From positions 8,695,001-8,759,000 of the forward strand of contig OU015652.1 of assembly GCA_907165275.2 (NCBI GenBank): a stretch of 64,000 nt of DNA, given 5' to 3'. Below, piece after piece: positions 54,116 to 64,000 of this stretch; positions within the stretch are counted from its first letter, which is position 1; every line of letters begins with the position of its first letter. A program made the position numbers and the translations under genes. The notes below the pieces were generated by a model. It searched no databases. It worked only from the letters and a program-made list of their open reading frames with translations, and was not told the origin of the DNA. Source of the DNA: Zygaena filipendulae. Taxonomy: Eukaryota > Arthropoda > Insecta > Lepidoptera > Zygaenidae.

Positions 54116-55508
54116 ATAAAAAACATAAATGTGAAAGTGGAAGCTAGTCAGTATTAAGCTTATGCTTAGTTGTCGACTCCGCCGATAAAAGAATTGATAT
54201 CTAAATAGGTGCCAAGTTCTGTAGATAATCCTGAAATATATTCAAAGGAGCATACAACTTAGCTAGTTTTCACACACCAGTTATCTTATATTTGGCTAAA
54301 AACTATAGCATAAATATATTTGATATTGGCTTGTTTTAACCAGTAAACTAAATATTGAAGGGGTGCGATCTATTGACCTTACAGTATAAAAACAGTAATT
54401 TGCTCATAATAATATAACATAACCGTAATAATATAACCGTTTGAGGTGTGCTTATGAAATTTGGAGCACATATTTATCTTGCAAGTCTTAATACATGAGC
54501 CAAATTTGACATCTTTATGTTAAATAGTTTTTGAATTATGGGGGGGTGAAAAGTGGCTCCAAATGGTTCGTGTAATATTACACACGGTGCTGCTCGCTAG
54601 TTCTGTCAGCTTGAACTTTGGCTTGACACGCTACCGGCGTGTCTAGATGTCTAGATAATAAACAAAATTTGAACAAAAAATTAAACAGACTTCCTAAAAC
54701 ACAAAAATAGGTACACTAAGTATACTAAAAAGCTAAAAATAACATAATACAGATTTAATCCAAAAGACAAAAATACACGTAATATATTATTGGTTTGTGC
54801 TACCACTGATCGATTTGAAGTCCGTGCCAGGCCTAATAGGGAGTGGGTAGATGGACTTAAGGCCACTCCTGCCACGAACTCGTCGTGAGCAGAACAACCA
54901 AAGTGGGCAGACACAAGCGGGCTTGGCACCGAATTCAAACCGATTTGCAAAGGCTTAAATTCGTGAAAACTTAAAAAGTACCCAATATACCTAAATGGTA
55001 TTGTTTTCATAAACATCTGCGGGACAAAAACATCTGTGAATATCTTTGAAATAATAATTAGCTATTAACAAAAGAAATCGAATAACTTGGTTACACCTAC
55101 TGAGAAATGTTTTGAACCTTGTCAGATTCAGATAGCTAATCATTGCTGTTAATATGTTTTTGGAAGTTGTTTAGCTCACTGTTTTAATCTTTTTGTTAAA
55201 ATTTTGTTGCTTCTTCTTCCTTCACTGTCCTTCACTGTGCGTAGTCCGACAAGCACTTGGCCGGTTTTTATAAATAATTATACCTATCTGTTACTATAAA
55301 GTTGCGTGACTAGAATTGTTTTCATTTGGTTAATTAAACCCAGATCTTGTTCGTTACACAATACAATACAATATAAGTATGTTAATACATAACTAAAACC
55401 TAACATCCTATAGAATATTAAAGTATGATAAAACATGGAAGTAGGTACCTACTAAGTAACTCGGTTAGATTTACGTTATATGTGTAGATATTAAAAGATT
55501 AGTTTTAC

Positions 55509-55775
55509 ATCTGGGGGCACGGTAGTGCCCCCGCCCAGATGAGCCAAGCGAAGCGGGACTATTACCTATCTTTTCTCGAAGCGCTTCGTCGTTTTTTTGA
55601 ACCCTTATAACTTGGGTTTGAATTATACCAGATAAACATAATTCTCGAGATATGTTGCTAATAGCGGACTTATCAAACATATAAAGTTTTAATTGCATAG
55701 CTCGTATACTTTAGATTTTATTGATATCTAAAAAAACCCTGATTTCGTCACTGACTCACTGATGATCATCAAAAT
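55509..55775. repeat. GGGGGCACGG repeat, single copy
   Basis: Nearly the same as the left arm and centre of 41968-42361, without the inverted right arm. Confidence 0.7.
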
Positions 55776-55943
55776 TGTTAGGATATTTCTGTCTTAGAAA
55801 GCTGAAATTTGGCATGTACGCTAGTATTAGTACATAAATCACAAAAAAATTATAAAATTTGTAACTTTTGGTCAACCAACCCCTTAAATTAGGGGATGGA
55901 AGTTTGTATGAGAATTCCGCAATTTTGACTTACAAGAAGAAAT

Positions 55944-56140
55944 GAAATCCCACCAAAAACATTTTCATGTAAAATGATGCCAAGACGAGTTCATATGACG
56001 GGCACTGTCAAAAAGTTATCAGATCTCATGTAGAACCAAGCTTATAACTCTACACAGTACACACCCTAACTCTACAAGGCCTAACTTCTCAAACTCCACA
56101 CATTATAATCAGAATATGTGGCTTGGCCGTTTCGTTACTG
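55944..56140. repeat. Single-ended ATCCCACCAAAAAC repeat
   Basis: 'aaatcccaccaaaaacattt' through 'ctctacaaggcctaacttct'. Close relatives at 60873-61060 and 62449-62612. Confidence 0.65.
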
Positions 56141-57081
56141 CAAGAACCTTTGTATAACAGAAAAGTAATTAACAGTGGATAATTTTTTCACCTCACGCTC
56201 ATGTTTACCAAGTTGGTTACCTATATGGAATGGGTAAAAGAATTATTAGAAATAATCTCCCGAAAGAATATAATATGTCCCAGTTCACACACACACAGAC
56301 ACAAACTTTCGCCATTATACGTATTTTGAGTGTGATGTTACTAAGAATTTTGAGATTCTATATTAGAAATTCTTTGTTTCGGAATGAAAAGTAGCCTAAT
56401 ATGTCCTTTCTCGGAATGCAATCTATTTCCACGCAAATTTTTACCGAAATCTGTCTATCCAGCGGTTTAGGCGTGAAAAGATACCAGACAAACATACAGT
56501 TACTTTTGCCTATTATTAGTAAGTATGGGTTTGTTGGATTTAGGTTAACATGTGTAACGGATCGTCTTCAATATTGCAATGTTTTTGTAAACAATGTAAC
56601 TAAGTAAACAAACGGAGTTATGCAAGAATAGATAGAGACTGAAATGTTTTTGGTGTGAAAACATGATTTTACACGAGCACTGTATGTAGTTACCATATTT
56701 TATATTACACCTGGCAAGTAAACAGTTTTGTGCTACGTCTGCCAAGCTGCTTCGCTATTTAAAAACGATGATGTACCTACCTTCTCTTTCAGTTGCTCAG
56801 TATGTACCTAGTACCTATACTTAGAGCTACAGAATAATAATAAAAAAAAATCGTAGCAAATAGGTACAGGCTACTCTAACTTTTGCTCAAACAACATGTG
56901 CGAATCCACCGTTGTGGGCACGGTGGGCATGTCCACAACCCTAATTGAGGTCAATAGCATTAGCCAGTCTATCCTGCGACTATCACCGGAGGTACCTATT
57001 CGACTTATTTCAGTTGGGAGTTTTTGTCCGACTCGCACTTGGCTGATTTTCAGGCGGCCTCACGGCCTCATAAACTTTTTT

Positions 57082-57932
57082 AACCGACTTCCCAAAAAGG
57101 AGGAGGTTTTCAGTTCGACGCGTATGTTTTTTATTTTTTATTATTATTATTTTTTTTATGTTTGTTACCTCATAACTTGGAGAAATCGAGGAAACTCTTC
57201 AAAATTTATAGTCACACCTATGGCGATTTGGGTATTTTTTATAGTAAATCGTTTATTTGCTTTCGGTAATTAAAATTTGAAGAAGTGGAAGTGATTATGA
57301 AGACCACAGATGGTCCACGGAACTACTCAATAATAGGTATTTCACAGGTTCCGATTCCTTAACTTTGATGTGGTTTCTAAACAATTTATGCTCGTCACAA
57401 TGTATATGGTGAAGTGCAACTGACGGTGATGTACCAGGAGAATTCCTCAAAAAGTTAACGTCCCTGCATCGGGAAAAGCAACATATTGTGTAAAAGCATA
57501 ATAGGTGATGAGCAGTTGACATGAGGCTATTTTAACTTAGATAAATTAGAAACCAACCCACTAAAAAGCGAGAAATAAACAAAATTTTAATAAAAAAAAA
57601 TTACCGACTTCCATAAAAATTAAACTAAAACGCTAAAAATAACAAAATACCGAGACAAAAATACACGTGTCACGTAATATTATTAATGGTTTGTGCTACC
57701 ATTGATCGGTTTGAAGTCGGTGACACACCAAATATGGAGTTGATGTTTAGATGGGCTAAGTCCACTCCCGCCACGACCTCATCAACTCAAGTGGGCAGAC
57801 ACAAGCGGGCTTGTCACCGAATTCAAATCGATCAATGGTAGCACAAACCAATAATAATATTAGGTACGTGTATTTTAGTCTCGGTATTTTGTTATTTTGA
57901 GCTTTTTAGTTTTGTTTTTTTGGAAGTCGGTT
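57082..57932. mobile_element. AACCGACTTCC element, copy E
   Basis: Starts AACCGACTTCCCAAAAAGGA and ends TTTTTTGGAAGTCGG; 851 bp, with an internal deletion relative to copy C. The inner inverted repeat (about 57680-57855) is well preserved. Confidence 0.75.
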
Positions 57933-60199
57933 TTTTTTGTAGTCCGCGCCTGGCAAACAAGAGCCTAGAGTACACATTTATGTGTTCGACGATGAACAAA
58001 AATTAAATAATGTAGCGTTTAGTCACGAATAATGGACGCCGACAAGCAATAACATGTTAACTCACAAAATTAAGTTATTGATACAGAACGCTTTATTGAG
58101 AGTTATAGAACGTTTTTTAATGATGTGTTTACCTTATTACATTGCTTAAATACCAACAAAATATTGAACATAAAAAATGTAGACACAAAGTGGCGTAAGT
58201 ACTTAAATAATCGTAAACCCACATTTACTCAAAATTTCTCCAGTGTGGGTTAATTATGACTGAATATTAGACAAACTTAGAAATTGAAAAGTTTTTACTT
58301 CCAGTGTTTACATTCGAGATAGGTTAGGAAGGTTTATGTGTTTCAGAAATGCGCTTTGACTGAATCACGGATTTATAACTATCTAGGTTCATGAATAGAA
58401 CATGAATGTGGGTTGTCGGGACGATGTCGTATAGAGATTGTATAGAAAGTACTAGCGCCACAGGAGCGTAGCCAATTATCTCCGCAGCAAGCGAATCAAA
58501 GAATCAAATATTTATTTTGCGAATCGGACACAGCGTACTCCCTAATATAACACTGCGACGTTAGTCCTTTAGCAATTTGTAATGTTCGCAACTTATAAAA
58601 TTGTATTGGCTTATAAATTAAGACTAGATAAAGTGAACGCAAGCACTTTAAAAAAATACGAGAAGAACATCACATCTGCATTAAATAGATGGGACAGAAG
58701 CCAAAGCATATATTATGCTCCGTTACAGATTAAACAGAGGTACATTTAGAGTTTTTAGCACAGAATATGGAACTTTTCATCTCGATGCAGAAAGTTGCCG
58801 ACTTCTTTGAAAATACATGTATAAGTTAATTATAAGCCCTAGCGTTTGTCTTGCAGAGATTGGGAATTGGATATTTATTAGAATATCTAGCAAGCCATCT
58901 ATAGATCTTTTCAGATATTTACGAATCACAACAATACTGATGACCATAGAAAATCACAGGGTCTTCGACGAAAGAAAACATCGCGATGTACCTAAGTGAT
59001 TCGAAAGCGATGTGTGAAGTTGAATCGCCCGTAGTCTGGACATCCTCAGCGCTAAAGTAGGCATTGCCCCAGAAGAATGAAAATTAAAAGGCTGATAATG
59101 CTAGAAACTGGAAAAATTATTACATTAAAAGGGCAGAATAAAAGAAGGAATACGGGATGAATTATGTTGTGTGCCATTACATGTAGGACTCCTAGGGGTT
59201 TTAAAACACGTCTTGGTATAATGATCACCTCTTTGCTAATCTTTGTCTACATCTTGTTACATCAGGAATTTAGGATTTAAGTAATTAGGTTCGTTGTAAA
59301 CATGACACTTTTTGCTTCATGTTAGAATTCGTCTTTTTTAATTTAAAAAAACCTCACGATATGAGAGACAAAGTTTGAAAGTTGGCGAGAATTCGTGATG
59401 AGGTTTTGAGTGAATTTTATTCGACTATAACTTACAACTATCAAACTCAAGTAGGTATATAACTATATATTATTATTTTAGAATAAAGGTACTTGTGGTA
59501 TACTAAATATCAATGTTTTATTGATAATTTCTATAGGTAGGTATAGGTACCTACGTATGTACGTAGGGCATGATGGGCATTATTCATGGAACTTGTCAGT
59601 TGTCGCACGGGGTGCAGCCAAGCAAGTAATAATATTTGATGTTTGCTTTTTTGGTCACGATATTATTAAAGCGATAAGTATACATACCTACCTTTTTTGC
59701 AAGAGAAGATAACAAAAGTAAATAGGAGTGAAATGTAAGCATTAGGACTGAAATTTAGCAATTTATGTAGCAAAAACACATCTTTTAGTATGTACCTACC
59801 CACACATTAAAAAAATACATTTCTTCTGAAAGAATTCATTTTCAGAATTCCAAGCAAGTCCATTAGCGATCCGTATATTTTTTTTAATTAATCCCATATC
59901 TACTCGAATGTTTAACCAGTTTCGGGGTAAGGTTATTTTATCATTAACATTCATTTATGTGATATCCACTCAGCTAAAATATCAACTAGTCGAGAAATTC
60001 CTGAAATATATTTTGCTCATCTCAAAAACTTAGCAATGCTATCTACTAGGTACCTATCTAGAATCCCATCAGTAACCGTTAACCACAATAAGTGTTATTC
60101 TGTTTTTGTTAGGCAACACTAATACCTACATATAGTTTTAGAAAAACACAACTTATATGTAACAAAAGTGTAACCATTTATTAATAAAAAATTGTAAGT
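57933..60199. other. Intergenic, no gene seen
   Basis: AT-rich; short frames only, none recognisable. 58600-59060 has somewhat higher coding-like composition but stops in every frame. Confidence 0.35.
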
Positions 60200-60872
60200 T
60201 AGCCAGCTGTTCCCGTGATTTCACTCTCTTTGCTCTCGGATTCCTGCGGGAATACCGTACTATTATTATAATTGTAAAAGTAAATCAATCCGTCTGTTAC
60301 CTTTTCTCGCCTTAACTGCTCAATTGATCATCATGAACTTTTTCATACACGTTATCAGGAGTACAAAACAGGAGGTACAAAAAAGGGTACGTTTATCCCG
60401 GAATTCCCGGGCGAACTCCTAACCGGGGTGGAACTGCGGAGGGCAACTAGTACTGGTTTAAAGAACGTCATTTTTTATTGTTATGATATAAGTAGATAAT
60501 ACAAAAAGTAGCAGATGTATGAGCCAAATCTTTTAAAAATCGTATGAAACTAACCGTGGACCGTGACTAACTAACATCCCCTTAATTTATTTAGGTAGGT
60601 ATAGATATTGCTGAGTTTGATTACATTTTTTTTTCTTCCAATTAGTCTGAGTTATTCTTTCCCTAAATCTATCTCTAAATAAACACGAAGATACCCGTAT
60701 TATGCTACTTGATCTCTTGGTTTGCGTCCTCCCTGGGTGTAATTATATACGACGACCAACTTATTTTTTTTACTCATTTTGAAATTTCTTTTACTTAACT
60801 ATTCATATAGTATTTTTTTGACCTAGCTACCTTTGAGGCTTCAATACATAGGACTGCATCGAGTAACAATAA

Positions 60873-61060
60873 AATCCCACCAAATCATTTTCATGTAAAA
60901 TGTTGCCAAGACGAGACCATAATATGACTCGCACTGTCAAAAAGTTATCAGATCTCATGTAGAGCAAAGCTTCCAACTCTACACGCCGTAACTTTACAAG
61001 GCCTAACATCACAAACTCTACACTTTAGTCAAAATATGTATCTTGGCCATTTCGCTACAT
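60873..61060. repeat. Single-ended ATCCCACCAAA repeat, copy 2
   Basis: Parallels 55944-56140 almost base for base from 'atcccacc' to 'tctacaaggcctaacatc'. Confidence 0.65.
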
Positions 61061-61959
61061 TCACAAGGTGAAAAATTAATTACCTTCACAATTGAAGCAC
61101 AAATCCAATCGATGTGTAATGTGTATGTCACACAGGCACACAAGAGCACGAATAAGTGTACTAAGTACTGAACCATTTTAAGCTGACTTGAAATGGCTTC
61201 GCTCTGCTTGCGCTCAATGTGGTAACTATAACATTAATTCTTTGTTACAGAAGAGAGATCTTTACTAAATTACAGTATATAAATAGTGTATATAAATTAC
61301 AGTAATAAAACACTAAACTGAGTAATTTCAGAAAATTCAATGTAATATACGTTTTATCGAAACCCGGTAACAAGTAACTGGGGTAACCATTAGCTAGCAT
61401 AATATAAGCAAAAAAAAATACGGATAAAAAATTCACTTTTACTAGAAGTTACTAAAAAAAAAATGCGTTTTCTCTCTCGCTCGTCACGCCTTGCGCAGGG
61501 TGTAATATCAACATTGTTGTTTGCTAGTAGCACACGCCCACTCAAAACAGAATGGTTTCCTGTACAAATTCATGGTCATTAATCTGGAACCGCTGAAAAA
61601 TTAAAAGCATAGAGTAATGCCACCGAAACGATCTGATTACACGTTTAGAGACGAATGACGTTTATTTTAGCTAGGTCACACTCGAGCGTCGGACTAGTGT
61701 CCCGAAGGTCTAGTACCTTTAATATATTCTAATCACGTGTCACACAATCCACAAACAGAATGTAGCTGCAGAGAGAGGATCAACCCTTGCAATCGAGATT
61801 GATCTACTAGGTACTCATGGATTGTCGAAAGTGTGTCGACACTGACGGTATTTGCGGTTAATATGACCGCGGGGCACAGCTAGTACGTATATAGTTAAAA
61901 ATTGAGGTAGAGGCATGAAAATTTATGAAGGAGTTCCTTGTTATTATTTATACTAATAT

Positions 61960-62400
61960 TAAAAAAAAAATTGTGAGTTTGTGACGTTGTAGGGGGTAAT
62001 CTCTCTGGATCTACTGGACCGATTTTGAAAATTCTTTCACTTATAGTAAGCTACAGTGATCCTGGGGGATATAGCGTACTATTTATCTCGGAATTCCCTC
62101 GGAAACTCCGAATTTCCCGCGGGTAAAACCACGGGGAACAGCTATCTCATTTGAAAATTCTTTCACTTCTAAAAAGTTACAGTGATCCTGAGTGACATAG
62201 GGTACTTTTTATCCCGGAATCCCCGCGGGAACTCCGGAGTTTGTGAGATTGTTATCTCTGGATCTACTGAACCAATTTTGAAAATTCTTTCACATAGGAA
62301 TTTAAAGTGGTCCTGAGTGACATAGGGGGCACTTTTTATTCCGTGATTCCCGCGGGAACTCTGAAATTATCGCGGGTGAAACCGCAGGGGTCAGTTAGTA
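61960..62400. repeat. Tandem triplication of a retroposon tail
   Basis: 'ttgaaaattctttcac' recurs at 62025, 62151 and 62278, so three units of about 126 bp lie head to tail, each followed by a 'cccgcgggaactcc'-like segment. Confidence 0.7.
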
Positions 62401-62448
62401 AGCAATAAAAGTAAGAAAAAAATATATCTGTCACAAGCAAAAAGAAGT

Positions 62449-62612
62449 GAAATCCTACCAAAAAAAATTTAATGTAAAATTTTGCCAGGACCAGACCATA
62501 TGACTCGCAATGTCAAAAAGATATATCTCTTGAAGAGCCAAGCTTGTAACTCTACACGCCCTAACTCTACAAACTCTATACCTTAGTCAAAAAATGTAGC
62601 TTGGCCGTTTCT
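62449..62612. repeat. Single-ended ATCCTACCAAAAA repeat, copy 3
   Basis: Diverged relative of 55944-56140 and 60873-61060, followed by a (TTTG)n run at 62635-62660. Confidence 0.6.
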
Positions 62613-63344
62613 GTCACCAAAACGAATTTGTATTTTTGTTTGTTTGTTTGTTTGTTTGTTACGATTTCATTTAAAAACAACTGAACTGACTTCAAAACTT
62701 CTTTCACCATTAGAATGCTATATTATCCCTGAGTAACACAGGTTATATTGTAACCCGGAATTCCCGCGGGTAAAACTGCAGGGAACAGCTAAAAATAAAA
62801 TCGTTGAACATCAATCTGACATGTTGTTTATGGCGTAAATCCATCGTAAATCGTAATAATTTCAGGAGAATTAGGCATAATATTTTGAAGTATTTATGAA
62901 ATGTAACATGATTTTAAATTAATATTAGGTAATTATAACCGAAGCTTGAAGAATTGTTACCTAAATAACATACGACAAAATTCATACGACTTTAAAATTA
63001 TTACTAGCCTATCCTAGAGATGGATAGGCTATAAACCTGTGGTTTTTCTTTTAAACTCCGTGCTAAAGAATGAATGTATGGACGCGATTGAAACCTTTAA
63101 AAATTGCACACTGTTGACGTACTCTATTAAATAATTATATCTAATAGTACGTACAAAAATTATATATCTAGGTATTGGTGAGGCCGACTAATTTGCTTTA
63201 GTTACAGTGACAGGAACGACGTAAATATAGATTGATTAAACTTTAGCCTTCCGTACACATAATTAAGTTTAATTAACAGTCGCCAAACGTCTGCCCAACA
63301 CGGCGACTGAGGCGCTAACTAATAAGCAATTGTCTCATTATTAG

Positions 63345-63860
63345 AAGTACCTGGATAACCGAGCTTTGCTCGGTATTTTTATGGTAAATTTTAATGTTTC
63401 TACGTGAGTATATATTTTTATCATCATAGTTTAACAACGCCATCTATGTTAAGTAGCATTTAGTGTTGCTGTGTCGGCAAAGCAGTACACACGCACACAC
63501 GCATTTTTCATTTCCTGAAAACACGGATAAAACGACGTTTTCTAAAAATGAAACCTAGCTAGATCTATTAATCGCCTCCGAAGCTCCCTGCATACTAAAT
63601 TTCATGAAAATCGTTGGAGCTGTTTCCGAGACTTAGATTATATACATATACTAGCTGTCCCGCGCGGTTTCACCCGCGACAATTTAGAAGTTCCATACAA
63701 ACTTTGCAACCCCATTTCACCCCCTTAGGGGTAGAATTTTCAAAAAATCCTGTCTTATCGGATGCCTATACGTCATACTAAGAACACACCCTCCAAGTTT
63801 GAGGTCTCTACGATCAGCGGTTCAGGCTGTGCGTTGATCCATCAGTCATTCAGGGCAAAG
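63345..63860. repeat. Two retroposon tails near the right edge
   Basis: 63345-63650 matches 31480-31690; 63655-63860 is a 'ctgtcccgcgcggtttcacc' tail. An imperfect AT palindrome follows at 63865-63930. Confidence 0.5.
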
Positions 63861-64000
63861 CATTTTATATGTATAGATGTATAATGTGTAATGTATATGT
63901 ATATATACATTATACATCTATATGTATAGATGTACAAGTACTTATTAAGTGTATAAGTATGTATTGTTAAGAATGTATAAGTACTTTTGTTTATTTTACA

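Noticed and set aside
58600..59060. Possible gene remnant
   Set aside because: Fragments look coding-like, but every frame is stopped repeatedly and no family can be named.

Overview
The window looks like nuclear DNA of a lepidopteran insect. The genes are split by introns and widely spaced, the DNA is AT-rich, and much of it is transposable-element sequence of kinds I associate with moths and butterflies (assignment from memory, no search run). There are no operons, CRISPR arrays or bacterial signals. About five host genes can be read with confidence: (1) an intronless secreted, glycosylated protein with a prion-protein-like layout at 3888-5321 (+); (2) a complete seven-exon GPR143 (ocular albinism type 1 receptor) homologue, 362 aa, spread over 10214-29246 (+); (3) a three-exon AKAP10/D-AKAP2 homologue, 534 aa, at 31799-33563 (-); (4) a three-exon secreted peptide-precursor-like gene, 204 aa, at 40551-44703 (+), with a cysteine motif spaced like that of the ENF/growth-blocking peptides; (5) an intronless malectin gene, 264 aa, at 47436-48230 (-).

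Layout. 1-3217 is intergenic: a LINE 3' end, a short inverted-repeat element, retroposon tails and a 571-bp foldback. Gene 1 follows. 5405-10213 is repeats, dominated by a 1.2-kb element whose ends read AACCGACTTCC. The GPR143 gene is stretched by insertions. Intron 1 holds a small Harbinger-like element with a stub of transposase and a 4-kb LINE ORF2 copy with a 13-bp target duplication. Intron 2 holds a 3.3-kb foldback element and a Ty3/gypsy-type LTR element whose 154-bp LTRs and 5-bp target duplication are intact. Intron 3 holds an element of about 1 kb with short inverted ends. Downstream, a second AACCGACTTCC element separates GPR143 from AKAP10. Upstream of AKAP10 is a hAT-like element of about 3 kb with a perfect 8-bp target duplication, itself full of insertions. 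A short Tigger/pogo-like element at 37063-37601 can be proved against an empty paralogous site in this same window. The peptide-precursor gene has two foldbacks in intron 1, one ending 40 bp before exon 2, and several inverted-repeat elements in intron 2. From 48231 to the end I find no host gene, only repeats.

The host genes do not form a pathway: they are a melanosome-type receptor, a PKA scaffold, an ER lectin and two secreted proteins. The strongest second-look items are the foldback element with about 135-bp iterated motifs, the PrP-like secreted protein, the ENF-like precursor, and the insertions whose boundaries can be fixed exactly from target duplications.
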